Shown here: piece by piece, positions 37,381 to 46,258 of the stretch | Layout of the letters: every line of letters starts with the position of its first letter | Position numbering within the stretch: position 1 is the stretch's first letter | Assembly (NCBI GenBank): GCA_964539825.1 | Contig: CAZIKF010000017.1 | Coordinates: 47,699-111,698, forward strand | Reading direction: 5' to 3' | Source: CAZIKF01 sp964539825 | GTDB taxonomy: Bacteria > Muiribacteriota > UBA6191 | DNA: 64,000 bases | Notes under the pieces: generated by a model | The model's database searches: none | What the model was told of the DNA's origin: nothing | Seen by the model: only the letters and a program-made list of their open reading frames with translations | Translations under genes and position numbers: made by a program

Positions 37381-38631
37381 ATGTCCCTAAAAGACGCAAT
37401 TTTTAAGCTTAAAACCTTTTTTCAAGATTATCCCTATGCTTTTCATTTAATTGAAATCCTGGTTATTCTAGTTACCGCATGGCTAGCACATTCCCTATTA
37501 CGCCGTTATCTCATTACCATCTTGTCGGGTTTCGTGAAGCGGGTTAGGCCGGAATGGGCTGAACCCATGCAAAAATATAAACCTCTAGAAAAACTTGCCT
37601 ACCTGGCTCCCTTTTTCATTATCTACCAGTCCTCTCACCTGGTTCATGAAAGTCTAAACCTCCTGTTCCAAACCTTAGGTCTGGTTGGAATGCTCTGGTC
37701 TGTTGTGACCATGATCGATGATTCCCTGGATACAGTTCACGCTGTCTATGCTTCCCATGAAGTATCCAAACATCATCCAGTTAAGGGATTCATTCAGATC
37801 TTCAAGATCATTCTCTACGTGATCACCATCCTGGTCACCCTTGCAATCCTGCTCAACAAATCACCGTGGTATTTCTTGAGTGGTATCGGTGCTTTGACGG
37901 CTGTTCTATTGTTGGTCTTCAAAGATACCCTTCTTTCTTTGGTGGCCAGTATTCAGCTTGCATTCAGTGACATGATCCACATCGGTGACTGGGTATCAAT
38001 GCCGCAGTATGGTGCCGATGGAGACGTCATCGATATTGCCCTTCATACCGTCTCTATCCAAAATTGGGACAAGACGATCAGCACCATCCCAACCTATAAA
38101 TTCATCACCGAGTCCTTCAAAAACTGGAAAGGAATGTCCCAATCGGGAGGGCGAAGGATCTGTAGATCTATCTTTCTTGATGCTAATTCAGTGAAATTCA
38201 TCGACGAGAGTCTATTTAAAAAACTAAAGAAAATTCAGATTCTAAAGTCTTATCTCGAACAAAAAGAAATAGAGATTGAAAGATTTAATGAAGAAACCGG
38301 GGTCAATCCAGGCTCACCCGTAAACGGCAGAAAACAGACCAACCTGGGAGCGTTTAGAGCCTACATGGAGCAGTATTTAAGATCTCATCCGCGAATTCGC
38401 AAGGATATGACTTTGCTGGTACGCCAACAAGCCTCCTCAGAGCAAGGCATACCCATCCAGATCTATACCTTTACGAACACTACGGTCTGGGCTTCCTATG
38501 AATCCATCCAGGCGGACATATTTGATCACTTTTTCGCGATCCTTCAGGAATTCGAACTCAAGGTTTTCCAAAACCCAACCGGAGCAGATTTTTCCCAGGT
38601 CCAACCTTCTTCCATCCCGCAAACCGCATGA
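37381..38631 (+). CDS. MscS family mechanosensitive channel, YbdG-like
   Basis: 416 residues with five N-terminal membrane helices and the MscS pore/beta domain: LSGIGALTAVLLLVFKDT, then IHIGDWVSMPQYGADGDVID and ISTIPTYKFITESFKNW, which match the YbdG/YnaI branch including the GGRR after it. Opens under membrane tension to relieve hypo-osmotic stress. It follows puuD by 15 bp and may be read through from that operon, though the function is unrelated. Confidence 0.9.
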   Translation: MSLKDAIFKLKTFFQDYPYAFHLIEILVILVTAWLAHSLLRRYLITILSGFVKRVRPEWAEPMQKYKPLEKLAYLAPFFIIYQSSHLVHESLNLLFQTLGLVGMLWSVVTMIDDSLDTVHAVYASHEVSKHHPVKGFIQIFKIILYVITILVTLAILLNKSPWYFLSGIGALTAVLLLVFKDTLLSLVASIQLAFSDMIHIGDWVSMPQYGADGDVIDIALHTVSIQNWDKTISTIPTYKFITESFKNWKGMSQSGGRRICRSIFLDANSVKFIDESLFKKLKKIQILKSYLEQKEIEIERFNEETGVNPGSPVNGRKQTNLGAFRAYMEQYLRSHPRIRKDMTLLVRQQASSEQGIPIQIYTFTNTTVWASYESIQADIFDHFFAILQEFELKVFQNPTGADFSQVQPSSIPQTA

Positions 38632-38678
38632 ATTCTCGAGTCAAAGTCGAAAATGAGGAGTTAGCTCGGACAATATAT

Positions 38679-39386
38679 TTACTTCTTCGCGAAATCATTT
38701 ACGTCCATAACTTCTCCATCTAAGAGGATCGTTCCTTCACTATCTTCGATCTTTAGACCATCAAGGGAGGCGTTTGAGAAGTCAGTTTTTTCAAAATGTA
38801 TCTCCCGAAACTGAACTGAATTTAGATCCGCATTTTGGAAAGATGCGCCGGCAAGTTCAGCGTCTTGAAATACGCTTGACCCAAGATCCGAATCAGAAAA
38901 GTCCGCACCGCTGAGATCCACGTCGGAAAAGGAGGAACCAAAAAGATCGCAATCCTTGTACGAAGTACTTTTCAGTGCAGCGTCATGAAACTTAACTCCG
39001 CTCAAATCTGCTCCATCAAAACAGGCATCTTGTAAATCAGCGTCATCGATTTTCAATCCCTTGCAGGCACTTCCCGAAAATTGAGCTCCTTTGAGAGCCG
39101 CATCGGTAATGATCACGGAGCTGAGTTCTGAATCACGAAAAGACAACCCGGGAATTTCTACCTCCTTCAGCTCTATTGAAGATAGAGACACAGATTCAAA
39201 TTGAACGTTTCCACTTTGAAGTGAGTCCATGAACTCAGCTTGACCCAGACTTTGTGTTTCGGAGGTCTCAGTCTCATCCCCTTCGCGATTGGATGAAAGT
39301 TCTGGACTGGGTTGAAGAGGAGTTGACGAGGTGCTGCCCTTCTTGCCAAACCCGCCTGATTTCTTTGAAAAGCCGCCACTAACCAT
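38679..39386 (-). CDS. Pentapeptide-repeat protein
   Basis: 235 residues. A Ser/Gly/Lys-rich start (about 1-40) and an acidic linker precede about 24 consecutive pentapeptides of the A(D/N)LxG or (S/D)xF type, such as ADLQDACFDGADLSGVKF and VDLSGADFSDSDLG. These form a right-handed beta-helix. The function is unknown; some family members bind DNA gyrase, but nothing here points to that. A strong AGGAGG precedes the ATG. Confidence 0.85.
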   Translation of the reverse strand: MVSGGFSKKSGGFGKKGSTSSTPLQPSPELSSNREGDETETSETQSLGQAEFMDSLQSGNVQFESVSLSSIELKEVEIPGLSFRDSELSSVIITDAALKGAQFSGSACKGLKIDDADLQDACFDGADLSGVKFHDAALKSTSYKDCDLFGSSFSDVDLSGADFSDSDLGSSVFQDAELAGASFQNADLNSVQFREIHFEKTDFSNASLDGLKIEDSEGTILLDGEVMDVNDFAKK

Positions 39387-39446
39387 GTTGTATCCTCCTG
39401 TGATAGATGACTATCATAAACCCCAGGGGTAAAAAAGGGAAAATGA

Positions 39447-40397
39447 ATGGAACAGTTGGATCTCTCAAAAGTTCGTCATGATCTTGGGTCAACGCTGAAA
39501 TACAGATCAGGTCCGGGACTGGGGGCAAAGGTTGCTCGCACCTGGAGAAAAAGACTTGAGGGCATGATGAAGCAGGTTCGTACAAAGCTTGTCGGTCAGG
39601 ACCTGATGCTGGAAACTTTGATTTTGGGAATTCTTGCCGATGGACATGTACTTTTGGAAGGACCTCCAGGAGTTGGAAAATCCACTGCGGTCCAGGCCAT
39701 CTCAGAAACCCTGAATATGGAAATGCGAAAGGTAAGAAGGTCCGCAGATTTCATTGGTGCCAACCTTCTTGTTCTTGAGGAATTCCACCATGTTGATCCC
39801 GAATTTAGGGCTAATCTTCTCTTTGCCATGCAGGAAGGAAGAGTACTGTTTCAAAATGATGAAATCTATTTGGATAAGCCATTCCTTGTTTTTGCCACAC
39901 TAAATCCTGATTCAGGAGGGTCCTACTCCCTGAGTATGGCCCAGCTTGATCGATTCGTCCTTTATCATCAAGTTCCCTTCAATTCGCCTGCGGAAGAGCT
40001 TCAAATACTTCACCTATATGGCGACACAGTTCAGCAGCGTGCCCTGAGGAAAGTATTCAATGCATCTGAAATTCTGGAAATGCAAAGACTTGTGGAAAAA
40101 ATCAAAATCCCTGATTCTTTAGCCACCTTGATTGTGGATCTGGTAGTGAGTACCAGGGCACCTCTTTCAACAAGAGAAGTTGGTCTTGGGTCAGAATTCC
40201 AGGGTCTCGCTACGCGCAGCGTTCTCGATCTTGCCCGCGTCTCTCAGGCCAGAGCCTTTCTCAATGGCAGGTGTGAAATAGAGAGAGATGATATCAAGGT
40301 TCTACTGAGAAGAACTCTGAAACACAAAATGACAGGGGTAGATGAAGCTTACAGGGAAGGAATATTGAACCAGATGGAAGAAAACCTTGAAAGCTAA
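39447..40397 (+). CDS. MoxR-type AAA+ ATPase
   Basis: 316 residues. Walker A GPPGVGKSTAV is at about 73-83; the Walker B position reads LLVLEEFHHVDP, where Asp-Glu is expected, so the usual Asp is replaced by Glu. ATLNPDS and LDRF correspond to sensor 1 and the arginine-finger area. MoxR proteins act as chaperones with von Willebrand factor A partners; none is adjacent. Divergent from the pentapeptide gene, 60 bp away. Confidence 0.8.
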   Translation: MEQLDLSKVRHDLGSTLKYRSGPGLGAKVARTWRKRLEGMMKQVRTKLVGQDLMLETLILGILADGHVLLEGPPGVGKSTAVQAISETLNMEMRKVRRSADFIGANLLVLEEFHHVDPEFRANLLFAMQEGRVLFQNDEIYLDKPFLVFATLNPDSGGSYSLSMAQLDRFVLYHQVPFNSPAEELQILHLYGDTVQQRALRKVFNASEILEMQRLVEKIKIPDSLATLIVDLVVSTRAPLSTREVGLGSEFQGLATRSVLDLARVSQARAFLNGRCEIERDDIKVLLRRTLKHKMTGVDEAYREGILNQMEENLES

Positions 40398-40401
40398 GGG
40401 C

Positions 40402-42327
40402 CTAAACTCCCGTTTCATCAAAGGGTCGATAATTGTCACGATGATCACTTGTGTCGATTTCCCGCCCATACTTCTGGTATAGATCCCAGTACCAACTCAC
40501 CATGGAGTAAATTTCGGGCTGGGAAGGCATAAAGTAATTTCCTTCGGTGATGGTATATTCTTTCAGAAAACCAGTTGGGTCGTTCTTGGGTAGATAAAAG
40601 TCTTTCACGAGATGTTTGTAGGCCTGCTGGTACCACTCTCGAATCCGCGAATAAGCTTCTTCTGATGTATCAACAAGTAGTTTTTTGGCACTCTCGTCAA
40701 AGCTGAGAACCTTTGTTTCGAAAAGCCCTGCGAGGTGAATCAGTCCTTCACAATAATATGCCTCAACTTCTGGTGCCTCTCTCCAGGCCATCAAGCCAAC
40801 ACCCCGACCGATCACATCCTTAAGAATATGGTTGCGCAGTTCAGGTCCCCCGCTCCTCTCTTCATCACCCAGAAAGAATGCTAGCAATCCTCCGGTAGTG
40901 GCTTTCCATTCCTCCACATTCTTATAGTTACCACCAAGATTCATCCTGGCCTCGGTGTCATCATCCACCCACAGAATGTGTCCATACTCATGACCAATAG
41001 TAGAAATATCATAAAGCTGGAACCACAGAAGCCTGTTCTGGAAGAGCAAGGTTCGATTTTCCCTTAAGTATTCCTGCTCAAATACTTCACTTGCCAGTCT
41101 CAAAAATGGCCGACTGCGCTGATTCTGAAGCACATGGTCAGGAAAGGCGAAGATTTTTTTTCCGTATTCCTTGGAGATAACTTCATCATTAGGAACTACC
41201 TGTGCAGAAGGCAATCCTGTGAAGAGGGCGCCATAGTACATAGCACTTCTACCAATATGTAGCTGAGTTAGGTCCAGCTTTTTATCAGAGTAACTGATGA
41301 CCTCTGAATATTTTTCATGAGAAATGTCCAGGGATTGAAAAATGTTGGCTGCCATATCTTGAACCCGTTCCCGTCGTCTACCACGGGTACTATGCTCAGG
41401 ATTGGCAATTCTCAGGTCCCATTCCAAAGCCACACACTGGCGAAAATGATCTTCGTAATACTCCAGTGGATGACATGGCTGAATGGGACCGGTAATCTTC
41501 ATCCAAACCAAATCAACCTTAGACCATCTCTCGATGAGAAGATCTACATCACGTTCTTCCAAAGCATTCCTTAATGATTGTATATAATTTAGCCAGGCAT
41601 CCTTTTCATGAAATACCTTGTCCTCTAGTTTGGTGAGCTCCTCTTTCCAAGTACCTAGCTCTATGAGAACTTTTTCCACAGCGGCGGGAAATCCATCACG
41701 ATAGCTGTGGGAACTCCATTGATCTTCAATCTTTTTAAGGATTGAATAGCATCGATCGCCCAAATTCCCGTCATGGCCCTTATCAAGAAGTCGGTTCTTT
41801 TCTATGAAGTGGTGGACTTCCTCCTTGTTATCGTTATGCTCTTGTAAAATCGATCGATTGACGCCTTGCAAAATCGTTTCAATCCATTGGGGGTGCCAAT
41901 CACTAAAGGCCAATCCTACCCTGTGCGAGCCCCTTAGAACGGCGCGATAGAAATGGGTTAAAAGTCCCTGCTTCTCAATTTTATGAAGGAACTCTTCATG
42001 TATAGCATGGTAGTGATCTCTGACCCACCTGTAGGAGATCGCTATAGCCCGATCAATGCCATCCTGGGAGCGCCCAGATTTTTTTAATACCTGTACCAGG
42101 GAATCCTCGCGAAGAGAAAGGAGTCTACTTGCCGCTGCCAGACGGTTTTGTGGAGAAATCTCAAGCTCAATACTGCGCAGGAATTCATCGAGAACAGAAA
42201 GGGAATTGGAATCTCCTTCCTCCCCAGCCTCAATGGCACGATAATAGATCTCTTCGTTCTGCTCTCCCTCACGGAGAATTTGCTGAACTTCGGAGAGTTC
42301 TCTTAAGAAATCGACAGAAGTTTTCAT
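40402..42327 (-). CDS. Putative zinc metallopeptidase (HExxH)
   Basis: 641 residues, no signal peptide, largely helical. An HEYGH motif at about 444-448 and a likely third ligand Glu in VEEWK (470-471), about 25 residues later, fit the gluzincin pattern. The surroundings (DDTEARMNLGGNY) are not those of a family I can name. Upstream is a long helical domain with many charged residues. Its stop lies 5 bp from the convergent MoxR gene. Confidence 0.5.
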   Translation of the reverse strand: MKTSVDFLRELSEVQQILREGEQNEEIYYRAIEAGEEGDSNSLSVLDEFLRSIELEISPQNRLAAASRLLSLREDSLVQVLKKSGRSQDGIDRAIAISYRWVRDHYHAIHEEFLHKIEKQGLLTHFYRAVLRGSHRVGLAFSDWHPQWIETILQGVNRSILQEHNDNKEEVHHFIEKNRLLDKGHDGNLGDRCYSILKKIEDQWSSHSYRDGFPAAVEKVLIELGTWKEELTKLEDKVFHEKDAWLNYIQSLRNALEERDVDLLIERWSKVDLVWMKITGPIQPCHPLEYYEDHFRQCVALEWDLRIANPEHSTRGRRRERVQDMAANIFQSLDISHEKYSEVISYSDKKLDLTQLHIGRSAMYYGALFTGLPSAQVVPNDEVISKEYGKKIFAFPDHVLQNQRSRPFLRLASEVFEQEYLRENRTLLFQNRLLWFQLYDISTIGHEYGHILWVDDDTEARMNLGGNYKNVEEWKATTGGLLAFFLGDEERSGGPELRNHILKDVIGRGVGLMAWREAPEVEAYYCEGLIHLAGLFETKVLSFDESAKKLLVDTSEEAYSRIREWYQQAYKHLVKDFYLPKNDPTGFLKEYTITEGNYFMPSQPEIYSMVSWYWDLYQKYGREIDTSDHRDNYRPFDETGV

Positions 42328-42463
42328 GGTTCAATCCTAATTGTCAGTAGACTTTATAGCGCAAACACAAGATATATACCATTACTGGTAAAGTAAGAGG
42401 CATATTTCTACCCTATACCGAAAAGCAAACCTAAGTCCGTTGTAGGTTCTTGACCAACAAAAA

Positions 42464-42528
42464 GCTCATCCCAGATGAGCGAGGGAATCGGGAGTTTCCT
42501 GGTTTGACAGGGAATCCTGGTAAACCAG
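42464..42528 (+). promoter_or_regulatory. Two hairpins before the GtrA-like gene
   Basis: GCTCATC-CCA-GATGAGC at 42464-42480 (7-bp stem, 3-base loop) and CTGGTTT/AAACCAG at 42499-42505 and 42522-42528 (7-bp stem). Both lie within 90 bp upstream of the start at 42552. They could structure the mRNA leader; no known riboswitch pattern is recognised. Confidence 0.3.
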
Positions 42529-42551
42529 ATGCGTTTGGATATATAAATTCA

Positions 42552-42938
42552 ATGTTACGTTCTATTCTCATCCCTGAATTCGGCAAATACTTTCTAGTTT
42601 GTATTCTTTGCTTCGGCCTGGATTTCTCCCTATTGGTAGCTCTCAGAGAGTATGCCGGGATGCACTACCTGGTTGCTGGACTCATCAGTATCCTGGCTGG
42701 CAATATCCTCAACTATACACTCTCTACAAAGTGGGTATTTCACTCCAGAAAGCTTGAAGATAAATCCAAAGAACTGACAGTCTTTCTAACCATAGGACTT
42801 GGAGCCATACCATTTCATCACCTGGTATTCTGGCTATGTACAGACTTTGGCGATCTGCACTATCAAATTTCAAAGTTAATCGCTGTGGGAACAACCTTCA
42901 TTTTGATTTTTATCCTAAGAAAGGTGATGCTTTTTTAG
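42552..42938 (+). CDS. GtrA-like membrane protein
   Basis: 128 residues with four membrane helices in the GtrA order: FGKYFLVCILCFGLDFSLLV, then LVAGLISILAGNILNYTLS, followed by the conserved KWVF, and two more helices. Family members are thought to help move or flip undecaprenyl-linked sugars. Start chosen at ATG 42552; a TTG at 42450 would add 34 residues across the hairpin region and is rejected. No clear ribosome binding site. Confidence 0.7.
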   Translation: MLRSILIPEFGKYFLVCILCFGLDFSLLVALREYAGMHYLVAGLISILAGNILNYTLSTKWVFHSRKLEDKSKELTVFLTIGLGAIPFHHLVFWLCTDFGDLHYQISKLIAVGTTFILIFILRKVMLF

Positions 42939-42952
42939 GAGCCTGTCTGCGG

Positions 42953-44770
42953 CTAAATCCTCTCTTTTTCTACCTGGGCTCCCAGTCTCACCAGTAGAGA
43001 AAGCACCATAAGAATCAGTACAAAGGTAAAGGGAAATGCAAAAGTAAGTGCTGCTGCCTTGATTGCTTCGATACCTCCTCCCAGGGCAAGAATCAGAGTC
43101 ACGACTGCCATTGTCACTCCCCATACAAGCTTGATACGAAAGGAAGGGTCCAGGTCCCCTTCTGTAGTCATCATCGCGATGACATAAGTGGCGGAATCCG
43201 CCGAGGTAACAAGAAAGGTAAGAAGTAGCGCCAGGGAGATCGTTCCTGTGATCTTGAAGAAGGGAAACTGCTTCAGCAACAAGAATAGAGCCGTCGTTAC
43301 ATCTGTGTTAACTGCGGCAGCGAGATCATGAAAGCCGCGCATGTCCAGATCAAGTGCTGCGCCCCCGAAAATTGAGAACCATAGTATGGTAAAAATGGTC
43401 GGAAGAAGTAGCGAGCCGACAATCAATTCACGAATGGTTCTACCCCGTGAAATTCGAGCGAGAAAAATTCCGACAAAGGGTGTCCACGCTATCCACCAGG
43501 TGAAATAAGTGATGGTCCAATCGCCCATCCACTTTTCATAGCTAGCTACCATGGGATTGGTTTGAAAGCTTAAAACAAAAAGTTCATTCAAATACTTTCC
43601 AATGGTGTCTACGAAAATCTTGAGAGCAAAGAGTTTGGGTCCGGCAAAGAAGACGAACAGCAGAAGAAGAAGGGCTACAATCACGTTCACATTGGAAAGA
43701 ATCTTTATCCCTTTTTCCAGACCGGTCCCAGCAGAGATGAGATACAAAGCTGTAATCGAAACGAGAATGATTGTGAGTCCCCAATTCGTGTTTGCCGGTA
43801 TTCCATAAACCTCATTCAGACCGGTTGCAAACTGCATGATCCCGATTCCAAGGGAGGCCGCCAGTCCAAATACCACCGCCAGAGTCGAGGTTATGTCAGC
43901 GAAGGCCTTTACAAAATATTGGGCCTTGGGATTATCAAATAGTTCAATGATGCAGGAGGAAATCAGGTACTTCTTGCGTTTCCTGAATCCAAAATAAGCG
44001 ACCGCTACGGCACAAATCGTATAAATGCCCCAGCCATGAAAACCCCAATGCAGTGTCGTGTAGACCATGGCCATGGAGCCAGCTTCAGGACTTCTAGGCA
44101 CACCTCCAGGAGGATTCGTATAATGAATGAGGGGTTCGGCACCTCCCCAAAACAAGAGCCCTACTCCCATACCTGCTGAAAACAGCATGGCTATCCAGCT
44201 CAAATTGGAAAACTCCGGTTGCTCGTTGGGATCCCCTAAAACGACAGACCCAAATCTTGAAAAGGCAAGGTAAGCCAGAACAAAGAGAAAACCTGAACTT
44301 GCTAAGAGGTAAAACCAACTCAGGTTCTTCACACAGAAATCTTTGACCTGACCAGCCAGGGTCGCGATGCTGTCAGCGTTCCATAAAGCCAGGACAACGA
44401 AGACTGCCAGGAAACCAAGGGAACAAACCAGGGTCGTGTTGATAAGAAGATGCTCTTCTTCTCGAATCGCTTCCAAAGATTGGTCTTCTTTTCGCAGTTC
44501 ACGCCAGAGCAGTCGCTGTCGGAAATTTACTTTTTGCTGGGAAATAACCGCGTGATCGTCTTCTCGCCGAAAAGTCTTGCGGATGTCATTCTCAAACTGG
44601 GCGACTTCATCTTCGATTCTTTCCTTCGCACCGAGCTTTAAATCCGATTTCTTATCCTCCCAATCTGAAGAGGTGGAATGAGCAGCTTTTTTAGCTTTCT
44701 CTTTTCCCTGGTTTTTTTTCTTTTTTTCCCTACGTTCGTCAGTTCTTGGTTTTTTACCAGATTCCGGCAT
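42953..44770 (-). CDS. BCCT family transporter (betaine/choline/carnitine type)
   Basis: 605 residues with 12 membrane helices and the family signatures GMGVGLLFWGGAEPLIHY and LHWGFHGWGIYT. A very charged N-terminal extension of about 100 residues (many Lys, Glu, Arg) precedes helix 1, and the C-terminus is short. These carriers import quaternary ammonium compounds, often as osmoprotectants, by sodium or proton symport. The ribosome binding site GGGGAGG is strong. Confidence 0.9.
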   Translation of the reverse strand: MPESGKKPRTDERREKKKKNQGKEKAKKAAHSTSSDWEDKKSDLKLGAKERIEDEVAQFENDIRKTFRREDDHAVISQQKVNFRQRLLWRELRKEDQSLEAIREEEHLLINTTLVCSLGFLAVFVVLALWNADSIATLAGQVKDFCVKNLSWFYLLASSGFLFVLAYLAFSRFGSVVLGDPNEQPEFSNLSWIAMLFSAGMGVGLLFWGGAEPLIHYTNPPGGVPRSPEAGSMAMVYTTLHWGFHGWGIYTICAVAVAYFGFRKRKKYLISSCIIELFDNPKAQYFVKAFADITSTLAVVFGLAASLGIGIMQFATGLNEVYGIPANTNWGLTIILVSITALYLISAGTGLEKGIKILSNVNVIVALLLLLFVFFAGPKLFALKIFVDTIGKYLNELFVLSFQTNPMVASYEKWMGDWTITYFTWWIAWTPFVGIFLARISRGRTIRELIVGSLLLPTIFTILWFSIFGGAALDLDMRGFHDLAAAVNTDVTTALFLLLKQFPFFKITGTISLALLLTFLVTSADSATYVIAMMTTEGDLDPSFRIKLVWGVTMAVVTLILALGGGIEAIKAAALTFAFPFTFVLILMVLSLLVRLGAQVEKERI

Positions 44771-44991
44771 GTGCCTCCCCGATTGGCTGGATTCTGAGCC
44801 AGTCTAACAACTGTGAGAGGAATGTACAAATCTCTGAGTTCTCATCACAGACCCTCATTTACTACACGGTAACACTCCCATCGGGGACAAAAGACACCCT
44901 CTTGAATAGCTATTTGTAGACGGCTGATGAGAATACAATTTTTTAGGGTAACTGAACCCTCAAGATCACCAGATGATGGTTCGAGGATCTT

Positions 44992-45549
44992 ATGGATATG
45001 CATCTTTCTCTTCTGCAAGTCTGTCTTAGATATTTCTCCAATACTGAGTCGAGTCGAGTGGATTCTGAGAGGCCCTTGAGGTTAAGTTCAGAGTTCCCAA
45101 GAAATTTCTGTATTTCTGTAGTCCTGGTTCTGTTTCTGTTGGTTCTATTTTGCCTGGCTGGCGAAATCACATACCTTTTATTCCAGTCGATCATGCAGTC
45201 AGGGCCGACCTTTAGCTTCTCCTCATTTCTCTACTTTCTGGCCTATGTATTGGCAAACATCCTGTTCCTGACTCACCTGAGCCTGTACTTCGGATATAGA
45301 GAGGAAATTAGTCTGGGATCAGAGTCATTTGACGTGAGTCATGCTTTCTTTGGAGTTCGAAGATACCGCTGCATCCCCATAGAAAAAATTCTATATTTCC
45401 AGATGAAACAGAATTTGCTGGGAAACTACCATGTTGAACTTTTCTACTTCGCAGATGATGGGAAGACTAAGAAAATATACATCGGCACCTACCTGGGGGA
45501 TGAACATATATCCCTACTCTCAGCCCACCTGAGAAGATTTGAAATTTAG
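44992..45549 (+). CDS. Membrane protein with PH-like C-terminal domain, unknown function
   Basis: 185 residues. Two membrane helices (about 41-63 and 75-99) are followed by a strand-rich domain: YFGYREEISLGSESFDVSH, then CIPIEKILYFQMKQN. This is the look of bacterial PH or YcxB-like proteins, but I would not fix the family. GAGGAT precedes the ATG. No nearby gene suggests a role. Confidence 0.55.
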   Translation: MDMHLSLLQVCLRYFSNTESSRVDSERPLRLSSEFPRNFCISVVLVLFLLVLFCLAGEITYLLFQSIMQSGPTFSFSSFLYFLAYVLANILFLTHLSLYFGYREEISLGSESFDVSHAFFGVRRYRCIPIEKILYFQMKQNLLGNYHVELFYFADDGKTKKIYIGTYLGDEHISLLSAHLRRFEI

Positions 45550-45590
45550 CACGAGCCAGACAGTTCAGGAATCAGGAGTATTCTTAAACT

Positions 45591-45980
45591 CTAATGAACT
45601 AGCATTGATTCAAATTCATCCTGGTTCTCGGAGAACAATCTTGGAATCGTAATCTGTAAGGTCCCATCGTAAAAGTCAGCCTCGATGTTTTGATCATCCA
45701 AATCTGCATTGAGCTGGAAAGATTCACGAAAGTTCTGTGTACAAGGACGCAGGCTATTGCTATTGAGGTCTACACCCAGACCTCCAACCAGACCTTGAAC
45801 AATCAACTCCCCCGCATCGCTCTGAAGGGAAATGGAATTGGGATCCAAACCTGGTATATCTAATAATATACGCAGTGCGTCTTCTGAATCGAATGTCTCC
45901 ATCGAAGGTACAAATATCCTCAAATTCTGCTCCGTTGCCGGTATGGTTTTCGTTTCAACGATTTGTATTTCTAGAGTCAT
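45591..45980 (-). CDS. Small heat shock protein (Hsp20/alpha-crystallin)
   Basis: 129 residues containing one alpha-crystallin domain: ALRILLDIPGLDPNSISLQ, GELIVQG, then FRESFQLNADLDDQNIEADFYDGTLQITIPR with the (I/L)xI-type end. Holds unfolding proteins in a soluble state. A GGGAG precedes the ATG, and a near-consensus sigma54 promoter lies about 50 bp further upstream. Confidence 0.85.
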   Translation of the reverse strand: MTLEIQIVETKTIPATEQNLRIFVPSMETFDSEDALRILLDIPGLDPNSISLQSDAGELIVQGLVGGLGVDLNSNSLRPCTQNFRESFQLNADLDDQNIEADFYDGTLQITIPRLFSENQDEFESMLVH

Positions 45981-46030
45981 ATCAATCTCCCTGACACAAT
46001 ACCCAAATCCCGCGCCATCTAATATGAATA

Positions 46031-46047
46031 TACAAAAACCGTGCCAA
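46031..46047 (-). promoter_or_regulatory. Candidate sigma54 promoter of hsp20
   Basis: On the minus strand this reads TTGGCACGGTTTTTGTA, matching the sigma54 consensus YTGGCACGRNNNTTGCW at every fixed base but one (TTGT for TTGC). It is 50 bp upstream of the Hsp20 ATG, giving a leader of about 40 bases. No activator gene lies nearby. Confidence 0.5.
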
Positions 46048-46113
46048 TATTGAGAATTATGGAGAACCCTTTTAATCAGGTGATTTTATTAAATTTCACT
46101 CCATTCTTTGAAA

Positions 46114-46139
46114 ATTAACTCACCTATTGGTCAGTTAAT
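46114..46139. promoter_or_regulatory. Inverted repeat upstream of the sigma54-like promoter
   Basis: ATTAACT at 46114-46120 and AGTTAAT at 46133-46139, 12 bases apart, about 70-90 bp upstream of the promoter element. This is the normal distance for an enhancer-binding-protein site. The rest of 45981-46258 holds a weaker dyad (AATCA-GG-TGATT at 46074-46085) and no gene. Confidence 0.3.
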
Positions 46140-46258
46140 CTTCCTCTTTCGTCAGGTCGTTGCTGAAATCCTTACAGGTCCATCTAACAAACACTCTGGA
46201 CTCTTATTGCTGAATCCGTTATTCTAAAAGGGTAGTTGGGGATTATTCATACAATTAT

